A stretch of DNA of 64,000 bases from Deltaproteobacteria bacterium IMCC39146 (GTDB taxonomy: Bacteria > Desulfobacterota > Desulfuromonadia > Desulfuromonadales > BM103), in contig JARUHP010000002.1 of NCBI GenBank assembly GCA_030005635.1, forward strand, positions 124,001 to 188,000. Reading direction: 5' to 3'. The position numbers were made by a program, and so were the translations under genes. Positions 8,798-16,690 of the stretch are shown here, in pieces (within the stretch, counting starts at the first letter, position 1; the number at the start of each line of letters is the position of its first letter). The notes below the pieces were generated by a model. The model was given only the letters and a program-made list of their open reading frames with translations. It was not told the DNA's origin and did no database searches.

Positions 8798-9373
8798 ATG
8801 TCACTCGAGCAAAGACGTAACCTGCTCATTGAACTTCTGAATGATTCAGAGGAAGACGTTCGCGTTGCTGCGGCCACCGCACTTGAACGCCTTGAATCAC
8901 TCCAGGATCTGCAGCAGATTATTCAGGAGCTCAAATCAGACAAGCGTGGCCAACGGGTCAAGGCGATTTTTGCCATGGAGAAGGTTAAGTCGATGGACAT
9001 TTTCCCGCATCTGATCGGCTTGTTGAAAGACCCTGATGCCGATATTCGGGGAGCAGCAATCCAGGTGCTCGGTGTAAAAGCCCACCCTAAATCGCTCAGC
9101 AGTCTGGTCAAACACCTCAAAGACCGGTCTCCTTCAGTTCGCGTTCATACTGCAGAAGCTCTTGGCCACTTTGATGATGTGCGCCTCGCTCCTTATCTTG
9201 TCTCCTTGTTGGCAGAGGAGGATGAACAGTTAGTGGCGAGTGCCGCCAGGTCTCTTGGCTCGATCGGTTCCCCTGATAGCGTTGAGCCACTGATGAAGTT
9301 GACCAAAGATGGTCGCGCGACAGTGCGCGTTGCTGCTGTTGAGGCGTTAAGTGAGTTGCCGCTGAAAGGCTAA
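8798..9373 (+). CDS. HEAT-repeat protein
   Basis: The 191-residue protein is built almost entirely of HEAT/PBS-lyase-type helical repeats. Five or six units of about 31 residues carry the recurring pattern 'D..VR..AA.AL' (for example 'EEDVRVAAATAL', 'DADIRGAAIQVL', 'SPSVRVHTAEAL', 'RATVRVAAVEAL'). Such proteins are scaffolds for protein contacts, and no catalytic residues are visible. I start at ATG 8798 with GGGGA five bases upstream rather than the GTG at 8786. It converges on the HD-GYP/HEAT pair, which also encodes HEAT repeats, so a shared process is possible but unproven. Confidence 0.85.
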   Translation: MSLEQRRNLLIELLNDSEEDVRVAAATALERLESLQDLQQIIQELKSDKRGQRVKAIFAMEKVKSMDIFPHLIGLLKDPDADIRGAAIQVLGVKAHPKSLSSLVKHLKDRSPSVRVHTAEALGHFDDVRLAPYLVSLLAEEDEQLVASAARSLGSIGSPDSVEPLMKLTKDGRATVRVAAVEALSELPLKG

Positions 9374-9422
9374 ACCCCGGGGCTGGAGGCTGGTTTGTGG
9401 GGGCGGGTTGAATAATTAATAG

Positions 9423-9450
9423 AGGGCCGGAAGATGATTCTTCCGGCCCT
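9423..9450. terminator. Shared terminator between convergent genes
   Basis: A perfect 12-bp stem (9423-9434 with 9439-9450) with a 4-base loop sits between the plus-strand HEAT gene and the minus-strand HD-GYP gene. It lies 8 bases before the HD-GYP stop codon on that strand. It can plausibly serve both transcripts, although T-runs on either side are short. Confidence 0.7.
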
Positions 9451-9458
9451 TATCAGTT

Positions 9459-10796
9459 TTATGAGTCCAGATCGAAGAAGTCTGTTACGTCAATGCCTTT
9501 TGTGTGTGGATCGACTTCAGCAACAATACTTCTTGGCTGGCTCGGTCGTAATTGTATCCGGAGCGGTTCTTCGAGGAGTGTGCCCGCGGTGTTGAAGATG
9601 ACTTTGATGTCGACCAGGCTGGTGTCCTGGGTGTCAACCTTGGTAACCAGGCCGATTTCGTTGTTGTCGAGACGAACCAGGCTACCCACGGGATAGGGCC
9701 CGAGCGATTCGACGAAGTTTGCGACAAAATCCGGGTGCAGAAAAGAACCGGCAATCTCCTTTAACCTGGTGATTGCTCTTCGTGGAGTAAATGGGCGCTG
9801 GTATGAGCGCAGGGTGGTCATGGCATCGTATGCGTCAGCGATAGCAGTCATTTCCACCAGCGGCGAATCGATGTTGCCGACCGCGACTGTCGGGTAACCT
9901 GAACGGTCATAACGCAGATGATGACCGAGGACAATCTGCATCACTTCCGGGGTGACGTCCTCCATCTCCTTGATGATCTCGGCGCCGAAGCCGGGGTGCT
10001 CTTTGATTGCGTCAAATTCGGCATCGGTCAGGCGTCCGGGCTTGGTGATGATGTCGACATCAATCCGCAGTTTTCCGAGGTCGTGCAATAGGCCGCCAAG
10101 TCCCAGGGTCTTCAGTTGCTCCTCGGTGAGGTTGCAGGCTCTGCCGACTGCGAGGGCCAGCACCGAGACATTAACTGAATGGGTAAAGGTGTAGTTGTCG
10201 TAATCTTTGAGCATCGACAAGGCCATCATGGCATGAGGTTCTGTCATGGTCAGCTGGGCCATGCTCTTGACGACGTTGATTGCTTCGTCTGAAGAGGGGA
10301 TCTCGCCCATGCGTACATCACGGAAAATCTGGTCAACGACCTTTAACGCCTTACGATAGACCTTGCGAGGTTTCTGGTCGTCATCATCATCTTCCGCGGC
10401 AACGGCACGAATCTTTTTGACCCCTTGAGAGGCCAGGGCGTCAGCGAAGTCCTGACCTTTGCCTCCTCCGGAATGAATCAGGTTCAATAATGCCTGGATC
10501 TCAACGGCCGAGAGGCCTGCCATGAATTCAAAGCCAATCAGCTCGCGAGATTCAAGAAGCGTTGCAAGCTCAGTGGCCGCCGGAAATTCATCCATGAAGA
10601 GGTGGTCCTCGACAAAAAGAGTCCCTTCCACAAGTCCCATCTTGATTAACTTTTTGTGTTGCAATAAACCGAACAGGCCATTTTGCAGCGATTCGACCTG
10701 CTTGGCTGTGGCGGGATGGTTGACAGCGTAGAGGCGTAGACCTTTAATGGCAGCCGCCAGAACCTGTACGACCTGTTTTATTTCATCAACGTTCAT
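9459..10796 (-). CDS. HD-GYP domain protein (probable cyclic-di-GMP phosphodiesterase)
   Basis: The 445-residue protein has a C-terminal HD-GYP domain. Visible ligands are H206, the HD pair at 238-239 with G241-K242, H267, the HH pair at 292-293 and GYP at 300-302. HD-GYP enzymes hydrolyse cyclic-di-GMP to GMP. The first 110 residues are a separate domain that resembles the N-terminus of the HEAT protein encoded just upstream ('LRLYAVNHPA' against 'VRYYPAKHPA', then similar 'G.LF.ED/DD' and 'L..LL' stretches). An acidic linker (about 135-142) follows. The genes share an ATGA stop-start overlap (10793-10796), so they are translationally coupled and probably form one complex. Confidence 0.9.
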   Translation of the reverse strand: MNVDEIKQVVQVLAAAIKGLRLYAVNHPATAKQVESLQNGLFGLLQHKKLIKMGLVEGTLFVEDHLFMDEFPAATELATLLESRELIGFEFMAGLSAVEIQALLNLIHSGGGKGQDFADALASQGVKKIRAVAAEDDDDDQKPRKVYRKALKVVDQIFRDVRMGEIPSSDEAINVVKSMAQLTMTEPHAMMALSMLKDYDNYTFTHSVNVSVLALAVGRACNLTEEQLKTLGLGGLLHDLGKLRIDVDIITKPGRLTDAEFDAIKEHPGFGAEIIKEMEDVTPEVMQIVLGHHLRYDRSGYPTVAVGNIDSPLVEMTAIADAYDAMTTLRSYQRPFTPRRAITRLKEIAGSFLHPDFVANFVESLGPYPVGSLVRLDNNEIGLVTKVDTQDTSLVDIKVIFNTAGTLLEEPLRIQLRPSQPRSIVAEVDPHTKGIDVTDFFDLDS

Positions 10797-12412
10797 GTGT
10801 TTGCCTTGTCCAGCTGCATGAGGGCCTGAGCTGCTGCCCGGGCGACAGTCGTGGCCTTGTCATTCGTCGCTTTTTCTAGAGCATAGCGCGTAGTCTCTTC
10901 TGCTATGTCACCGAGCGCTGCCGTCGCTGCAACACGTAATTCATCGTTTAGCTGCCTGTGTAGCCAGTTCTTTTTTTGGATGATCTTTAATAACTCTGGT
11001 ATGGCTTCGGGATCACGAATCTCACCGAGAGCGTGGATGGTGTCTTTTTTGAGGTCAATACCCCTCTGACTCCAACCCTTTTGTTTTAGAATCGCCATGA
11101 GGGTTGGCACAGCCGCTGCTGCACGCAGGGCTCCGAGGGAAAGGATGGCCTGGCGCCGGAGTTCCTGATCGTCTGAGGCCGCGGTCTGTAGCAGGATGTT
11201 AATGGCGCGTTTGCCGCCAATCCTGGTCAGGGCGCGAATGGTCTCCCTGCGTATGCGGATTTCATCATGTTGCAACAGCAGGGTGAGCTCCGCCAACGAT
11301 TCCTGACTGCGAATGTCACCGAGGAGAGCGACTGCGTTACGCACCACGAACCAGCGATCATCGCTGAGATACTTATTGACGATAGGTAGAGAGGCCGGGC
11401 CACTGCGCACCAAGACCTCGTGTAGCAGCTTGCGCTTTGCTGCGGAGTTCTCGCTAGCCAGGAGCTCCATCAGACGGTTGGTGATTTTGCTGCCCATAAA
11501 GGCCAGTATCTGAATGAGGGTGTTGCGGGTTTTTTGTTCGGTCTCTTCTTCGACCAGGTATGCAACCAGGAAATCTGTTGTTGTGTCGGTGGCTAGTTGG
11601 CTGAGCCCCAGTCGGGCATTTTGTTTGCGATCCTCGGAATACTGTTTGCCTGTAGCGCACCGGCAGAAGAGGAGGAAAGCCCGCATGACCAGTGGCCGCT
11701 GCTCATCTTTCAGTTGTAAACGTAGCAGAGGGATCAGCTCCTGTATGGCCTCCTGAAAGCGAGCGTCATTGTTCTCCTGCTCCATCCTGGCTAGAAGTGT
11801 CTCAAGGTTTAGGGCGTCAGTCCGGGCTTGGCCTTCATCCACGTCCTCTTTGCCAGCGAGTACTGCGGAAGGATCGAACTCCGGGTCTTCCGGGAGCGCC
11901 TCAATCTCTTCCCGACGCTCCAGAATATCATCCAGGTCGCGGATGTTGGTCCAGATCGTAGTCAGCCGGGCCTTTTCCAGGATCGCCTGGATTCCTCCCT
12001 GCTTTTGGAGCTCTTGAGGGTCGAGCCGCAGGTAGTGGACAAAGTGGTGCAGGTCGTTACTGTTGAGGTCGGCCAAAAACGTCAGGTGCTGGATTCTTCG
12101 GGCGAAGCAGAATGTTGCAAGTTGAGTTAATACCTGGTTGCCTTTGGCGACCGGGCTGTCATCAAAAAGAAAGCCCTCTTTGCGGATTGTCACGGAAAGG
12201 TGGCTGCCACCACCAAGGATCGGTTCAAAGCTGCGCAGGCTTTCCTTTGCCGCGGCTTGCAAGGCCGGGTGCTTCGCAGGATAGTACCTGACGGCTTTGA
12301 TCTGTTTGATCACACCGGTGAGGGCGGTTGCGATCAGGTTGTGGAGTTCGCTGGCCTTTTCCATGTTCAAGGTTCCGGTATTTATCATAGAAGCTGGTTT
12401 GGTGAGGGTCAC
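10793..12412 (-). CDS. HEAT-repeat protein coupled to the HD-GYP protein
   Basis: The 539-residue protein starts with a module of about 150 residues resembling the N-terminus of its HD-GYP partner. It continues into HEAT repeats (about 280-535; 'DDRWFVVRNAVALLGDI', 'DEIRIRRETIRALTRI', 'DDQELRRQAILSLGAL', 'NDELRVAATAALGDI'). No enzyme signature is visible; it looks like a scaffold. The start is uncertain: GTG 12412 has GAGG four bases away, while ATG 12364 (residue 17) is also possible. Its stop overlaps the start of the HD-GYP gene. The two products may sense a state through the shared module and hand it to the phosphodiesterase. Confidence 0.85.
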   Translation of the reverse strand: MTLTKPASMINTGTLNMEKASELHNLIATALTGVIKQIKAVRYYPAKHPALQAAAKESLRSFEPILGGGSHLSVTIRKEGFLFDDSPVAKGNQVLTQLATFCFARRIQHLTFLADLNSNDLHHFVHYLRLDPQELQKQGGIQAILEKARLTTIWTNIRDLDDILERREEIEALPEDPEFDPSAVLAGKEDVDEGQARTDALNLETLLARMEQENNDARFQEAIQELIPLLRLQLKDEQRPLVMRAFLLFCRCATGKQYSEDRKQNARLGLSQLATDTTTDFLVAYLVEEETEQKTRNTLIQILAFMGSKITNRLMELLASENSAAKRKLLHEVLVRSGPASLPIVNKYLSDDRWFVVRNAVALLGDIRSQESLAELTLLLQHDEIRIRRETIRALTRIGGKRAINILLQTAASDDQELRRQAILSLGALRAAAAVPTLMAILKQKGWSQRGIDLKKDTIHALGEIRDPEAIPELLKIIQKKNWLHRQLNDELRVAATAALGDIAEETTRYALEKATNDKATTVARAAAQALMQLDKANT

Positions 12413-12608
12413 GAAACCTCAGTGCATTCTAAATGATTTTAATCGTTTTGACCAGTCCCGAGGCTCTTGTTGCCGACACTTTCTTCTTCTGATGTTTCAC
12501 CAATGGGCCTTATTGATTTTTTTTGCAAAGTCCTGTCGAGAAATGTCATGATATCTTGTCTCTACTCAAGAATGATTATTGCCTACAGCTTTGAGGAAAG
12601 GTCGCATC

Positions 12609-13226
12609 ATGATTCTCGGTCTTACCGGTGGGATTGCTTCGGGGAAAAGCTTCGTTGCTGATTCGTTTGTTGAGTGCGGCGCTAGCCTGGTGAGTGCTGA
12701 TCTCCTCGCCAGGGAAGTTGTCAATCAAGGCAGCCCGACGTTGGCCCAGTTGGTGGATGCCTTTGGGCTGGAGATCCTGACCGCAGGGGGCAGTCTGAAC
12801 CGTGAGGTGATGGCGCAAAAAGTTTTTTCCGATCCTTTAGCCAGGCATCGACTTGAGCTAATTACTCATCCCGCAATTGCCCATCTTGCTGAATGTCGCT
12901 TGACGGAGTTGAAAAAATCACCCCATGATCTGATCGTCTACGAAGCTCCGCTTTTGTTTGAAGCCGGCGCCGAGAGCCGGGTTGACCAGGTTCTGGTTGT
13001 GGTGATTGATCCTGTTTTACAGGTGGAACGGCTCATGGCAAGGGATAAAATAAACCAAGCGGAGGCCAGGCAGAGGCTTGCTGCCCAATGGCCACAGGCA
13101 GATAAGGTTCAGAAAGCAGACTTCGTGATAGACAACTCAGGCTCGTTAGAACAAACGCGTCATGTGGTGACTTCTCTGTATCACTATCTTGTCGAGACGG
13201 TGGGCTCCGAATCTTCGAGGCCCTGA
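12609..13226 (+). CDS. coaE: Dephospho-CoA kinase
   Basis: The 205-residue cytosolic enzyme phosphorylates the ribose 3'-hydroxyl of dephospho-CoA, the last step of coenzyme A synthesis. The P-loop 'GLTGGIASGKS' starts at residue 4, and the family's 'DADLLARE'-like helix appears as 'SADLLAREVV'. 'YEAPLLFEAG' and the lid region 'RLMARD' with 'RLAAQWP' are all present. I start at ATG 12609 because AGGAAAGG lies 8 bases upstream. The last 43 bases overlap the 3' end of the convergent hydrolase gene. Confidence 0.96.
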   Translation: MILGLTGGIASGKSFVADSFVECGASLVSADLLAREVVNQGSPTLAQLVDAFGLEILTAGGSLNREVMAQKVFSDPLARHRLELITHPAIAHLAECRLTELKKSPHDLIVYEAPLLFEAGAESRVDQVLVVVIDPVLQVERLMARDKINQAEARQRLAAQWPQADKVQKADFVIDNSGSLEQTRHVVTSLYHYLVETVGSESSRP

Positions 13227-14032
13227 ATAAAGCCGATTGTTTGGCTAAACATCTCTACGCGATATGGATTTTCCTCACGGGTTAACACATGCGGCACGTC
13301 AGTGCCGTAACGTCGGTATTCTTTAATCTCACTCGCCATCCTGTCTATCAATTCACGACCACTTTCAATGTCGACCGTTTCATCCCCTTCACCGTTGAAC
13401 GCCAGTACCGGGCAGGTTATGTGCGGCAGTTGGCTACATACGTTTTTGATCAGCCGGTTGATCTGGTGGATTCCGGCGACTGGTCTGCGCCGATAGTAGT
13501 GTCTCTGGGAATTGTCTGCGTCTGGTTTTTCTTGATAAGGCCGAAACCATTTCAACCATCCGGCATATGGCGCCAGCCAGTGTAGGACTCGCAGGTAGGG
13601 AGAGAAGAGAATCAGGCCCTTCATCGGGGCTGTTCTTGTTGCCGCCAAGAGTAATAAGCAGCCTGTACTCATGCCTACACCGTAAATTGATGAATAGTCT
13701 TTGCGGAGGATGTTGTAGCCCTCCTGAACGGCATGGTGCCACTCTTGCCAACGTCTTGCGGCAAGGTCTTCCGGCGAGGTGCCGTGGCCTGGCAAGCGAA
13801 CGGCAAGGCTGGCAATGCCGGCATTGGCAAGCTCTTCACCAATCAGGCGCATTTCCCAAGGCGTTCCTGTAAAACCATGAACCAGTAGTGCTGCACTTGT
13901 CGCTGCAGGCGGCCGAAGCATAAAGGGGAGAGCCCTCGGCTCAGACACCCCATCATCTTGCGCGAGTTGACGCAGGGTCTGACAGTCATGATTCGTCTCT
14001 GAGTGATCGAAAGGGTCTGTTGCCACTGCCAC
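13184..14032 (-). CDS. Alpha/beta hydrolase (carboxylesterase/lipase-like)
   Basis: The 282-residue protein has the alpha/beta hydrolase core: oxyanion strand 'LLVHGFTGTPWEM' (about 50-62), nucleophile elbow 'GVGMSTG' with the catalytic Ser, an Asp in 'GEGDETVD', and His in 'DVPHVL'. It resembles bacterial carboxylesterases of the Est30/YvaK type. The start is GTG 14032, with AGGG five bases upstream. It is convergent with coaE and overlaps it by 43 bases. The natural substrate cannot be predicted; no lipid or polyester genes lie alongside. Confidence 0.85.
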   Translation of the reverse strand: MAVATDPFDHSETNHDCQTLRQLAQDDGVSEPRALPFMLRPPAATSAALLVHGFTGTPWEMRLIGEELANAGIASLAVRLPGHGTSPEDLAARRWQEWHHAVQEGYNILRKDYSSIYGVGMSTGCLLLLAATRTAPMKGLILFSPYLRVLHWLAPYAGWLKWFRPYQEKPDADNSQRHYYRRRPVAGIHQINRLIKNVCSQLPHITCPVLAFNGEGDETVDIESGRELIDRMASEIKEYRRYGTDVPHVLTREENPYRVEMFSQTIGFIQGLEDSEPTVSTR

Positions 14033-14158
14033 TTTATCCCTTTTAAGTGTCTTGATTTATTGGTTAAAGTCCTTTCTCATCATAGCATTTAAGGCTTGCG
14101 TGTCAACGTTGCGTTCTGTTTGCTTGGTGTGGGTCACACGGATGGATGCCTTGTACAG

Positions 14159-14192
14159 AAAAAGCCCTGCATTTATCAAATGCAGGGCTTTT
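14159..14192 (-). terminator. Rho-independent terminator of the IclR gene
   Basis: A perfect 13-bp stem (14162-14174 with 14178-14190) with a 3-base loop is followed on the minus strand by several T. It lies about 23 bases beyond the stop codon of the IclR regulator. T-richness on the plus side means it may also act weakly in that direction. Confidence 0.8.
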
Positions 14193-14214
14193 AATATTGA
14201 GCTTTGAGGACTTT

Positions 14215-14997
14215 TTATTTGTGATAGCCGAGCCGGGTCGAAAGCTCTTCGGAAGCCTCCAGAACCAGTGGTACCAACTCTTTCTTGATGCGCTCTTCGC
14301 CGAGGCGCATGTTTGGTCCGGAGATGCTGATCGAGCCGACGATCCGCCGGGTGTAGTCGCGAATTGGTGCAGCAACACAGTGCACGCCGAGGTCGAGTTC
14401 TTCATTGTCGATAGCGTAGCCCTGCTCAGCAACCTGAACCAGTTCTTCTTTGAGTTGCGTGCGGCTCTTGATGGTTGTGTCGGTGTAGACTTGAAAGTCT
14501 TCCGTTGGCAGGATCTCGTTGATCTCATCATCGGACATGTGGGCCAGGTAGACTTTGCCTGCTGCGGTACAGTAGGCCGGCAGGCGCGAACCGACACGGG
14601 AGACGACGCGAACCGTCATGTCTGTTTCAACCATGTCGAGATAGACGACATGGCCTTCTTTGAAAATAGCGACGTAACAGGTTTCGTTACACTCGGACAC
14701 CATTTTCTCAAGGATCGGTTTAGCCTGACGCAACAGGCCCATCTGCTTGATGAACGTTTGCCCGAGTTCCAGAGCCTTGAGCCCGAGGCGGTAGTTCTCG
14801 GTAGCCTTGTTCTGCTCGATGTAACCACGCGACTCAAGTGTGGCCAAGAGGCGGAAAACATTATTCTTGTGCAGCTTTAGACGTTTGCTGAGCTCGGTAA
14901 CGCCAAGTTCATCGACTTCGTCATGGAACTGCTCGAGCAGGTCCAGAGCATGAGAAACTGCCTGGATGATATATTCGGACTTTTCTTTCCTGGCCAT
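14215..14997 (-). CDS. IclR-family transcriptional regulator
   Basis: The 260-residue regulator has an N-terminal winged helix-turn-helix ('LGVTELSKRLKLHKNNVFRLL', about 33-53). A C-terminal effector-binding domain follows, ending with 'AIRDYTRRIVGSISISGP' typical of IclR proteins. It should bind as a dimer or tetramer and respond to a small organic acid or aromatic compound. It is divergent from the universal stress gene across 285 bases, the most likely place for its operators. Nearby candidates for regulation are that gene and the solute symporter block, but this is inference. Confidence 0.92.
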   Translation of the reverse strand: MARKEKSEYIIQAVSHALDLLEQFHDEVDELGVTELSKRLKLHKNNVFRLLATLESRGYIEQNKATENYRLGLKALELGQTFIKQMGLLRQAKPILEKMVSECNETCYVAIFKEGHVVYLDMVETDMTVRVVSRVGSRLPAYCTAAGKVYLAHMSDDEINEILPTEDFQVYTDTTIKSRTQLKEELVQVAEQGYAIDNEELDLGVHCVAAPIRDYTRRIVGSISISGPNMRLGEERIKKELVPLVLEASEELSTRLGYHK

Positions 14998-15223
14998 TGT
15001 TTGAAAATCCTTGATTGGTAACGAGTAAGGTGCTGTAAGATTTATGCAAACTTATTTTCTAACGAAACAGCCTTAAGCTGTCAAGGTAGAATGGAAGATT
15101 TTGTGATAAATGGTTGAGATAAAAGCAATTAAAGTTCCATGTTTTTTGTCTCTAGATTGATTTTAAAATAGTGTTTTACAGAAGTCAAACAGATAAGTCT
15201 TTTTTGTCAATTCTGTGTGACGG

Positions 15224-15252
15224 TTGACACAATATAGGCCGACAGGTAGATT
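15224..15252 (+). promoter_or_regulatory. Putative sigma70 promoter of the universal stress gene
   Basis: A consensus TTGACA (15224-15229) is followed after 17 bases by TAGATT (15247-15252). It lies about 30 bases upstream of the start codon at 15283, in the AT-rich region shared with the divergent IclR gene. Confidence 0.5.
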
Positions 15253-15282
15253 CAGCTTAATGAAATCCTGGGAGGGCTCGAC

Positions 15283-15735
15283 ATGTTGAAGCTCAGCAAG
15301 AAAATTATCGTTGCAATTGATGGTTCCCCGCAGTCGGACAAGGCCGCTGAAGAAGCTGTGAGGCTGGCTTCGATCTCGGGGGCAAAAATTAAAAGCAATT
15401 TGTATGCTGTGATGGTTCTGCCGAACATGAAAACACCATCATTCACCGATTTTTTCCCTGATAAACCCGCAACCGAAATGCCCGGCTGGCAGGAAAAACG
15501 CGACCGTCTCTTCTATGTTGTCGAAAAGGTGGCGGCAGAAGCAGGTGTCGACCTTGAATCGATGGTTATGTATGGAGACCCCGCCGAAGAGTTGATGCTG
15601 CTGGCCGAGGAGAAGAACTGCGATGTGATTGTGGTGGGCTCTTCCGGCAAAGGCCGCATGAAACGGACCCTTCTCGGTAGTGTTTCAACGAAAATATCAC
15701 TTCACGCACACTGTTCTGTGTATATCGTTCGCTGA
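15283..15735 (+). CDS. Universal stress protein, UspA family
   Basis: The 150-residue protein has a single Usp domain. The strand 'KKIIVAIDGSPQSDKA' is followed by 'DVIVVGSSGKGRMKRTLLGS', the G-x2-G-x9-G-S/T ATP-binding pattern that marks nucleotide-binding members. An insertion around residues 45-65 is acidic and proline-rich. GGGAGGG precedes the ATG. The gene stands next to the TIM-barrel and sodium:solute symporter genes; Usp proteins are often linked to transporters, but no direct link is shown here. Confidence 0.92.
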   Translation: MLKLSKKIIVAIDGSPQSDKAAEEAVRLASISGAKIKSNLYAVMVLPNMKTPSFTDFFPDKPATEMPGWQEKRDRLFYVVEKVAAEAGVDLESMVMYGDPAEELMLLAEEKNCDVIVVGSSGKGRMKRTLLGSVSTKISLHAHCSVYIVR

Positions 15736-15762
15736 ACTGACGACTGGCAGAATATGGGGCGT

Positions 15763-16581
15763 TCAGTTTGATCCTGCCATATCCTCCGACCTGGAGGAGT
15801 GCTTGGTTTCCTGACACAAATATTCAAATACTTCAATCAGGGTTTCCTTGATGAGCTCAAGTTCTTTCGGGAACTCGTGAGGGGAGAGCTCCAACACCAG
15901 CGCGTGATCGTAGCGGGTTTCTCTCAAATGATTGAGGAAACGGGTTAAGGGCAGGGCTCCGTGCCCTGGTATAAGGTGCTCACGACCATTGCCGTAGTCA
16001 GAGAAATGTATGTTGCGCATACGACCAGAATCATAGAACTGGTGGAAATCGCCGAGAAAGTCTGCATGCATTGAACCGCAGTGGGCCGTGTCAAATGTCA
16101 GGTACAGGTTCCTGTCTTCCATGAAACGGACCATGCCCTCTATCTTTGAAAGCAGGTAGGGGTTGATCTTGAATTGTGGTAGGCAGGGCATGTTTTCTAT
16201 GGTTACCAGAACACCATCCTGGCCGATCTCAGACTGAAAATCCTTGATCTTTTTCAGCCATCTCCAGAATTTAAATTCGAAAAACAGCCAGTTGGGCGGG
16301 TGAAAGTTGATCAGGGGAACCCCGGCGTTCAAGGCCAGATCCGCGCAAATTTTTAACTGGTCAATCTTGTTACCCCAGCCGTCAATTTCAAAGAAAGGGG
16401 CATGGATGGAAAGGACGGGAAAAATACTTTGTAGTTCACGCAGGTGATCGAGATGCTTCGAGCCCGAGAAATCGTGATTTATGATGACTTCCATACCATC
16501 AAAACCGACATCCCTGGCCATTTCAAAGACCTGGGTCGGTGGTAAAGTGTAGAGGCTTCCTGCGGATAAGATCAACTTCAT
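15763..16581 (-). CDS. Sugar phosphate isomerase/epimerase-like TIM-barrel protein
   Basis: The 272-residue protein belongs to the xylose isomerase-like TIM-barrel superfamily (AP endonuclease family 2 fold). Visible metal-site strands include 'HAPFFE', 'NFHPPN', 'VTIENMP' with its Glu, 'FDTAHCGS' with Asp and His, 'NIHFSDYG' with His, and 'LVLELSP' with Glu. It may isomerise or epimerise a sugar or sugar acid, but members range widely in function. It is convergent with the stress protein gene (27 bases apart) and downstream of the symporter pair, so it could act on the imported solute. Confidence 0.8.
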   Translation of the reverse strand: MKLILSAGSLYTLPPTQVFEMARDVGFDGMEVIINHDFSGSKHLDHLRELQSIFPVLSIHAPFFEIDGWGNKIDQLKICADLALNAGVPLINFHPPNWLFFEFKFWRWLKKIKDFQSEIGQDGVLVTIENMPCLPQFKINPYLLSKIEGMVRFMEDRNLYLTFDTAHCGSMHADFLGDFHQFYDSGRMRNIHFSDYGNGREHLIPGHGALPLTRFLNHLRETRYDHALVLELSPHEFPKELELIKETLIEVFEYLCQETKHSSRSEDMAGSN

Positions 16582-16690
16582 TTTATAGAATCGTCGGCGT
16601 CACAATAAAACGACATTTTAGTTTTTCGGCACATTACAGCAAGCTTGCTGCTGAGGTCAATGCTGCACCATGTTGTTGCAGGGAGCCCTT

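Noticed and set aside
14146-14880. A long plus-strand frame (about 244 codons) opposite the IclR gene
   Set aside because: It is the antisense of a gene with clear family motifs, has no ribosome site and encodes nothing recognisable.
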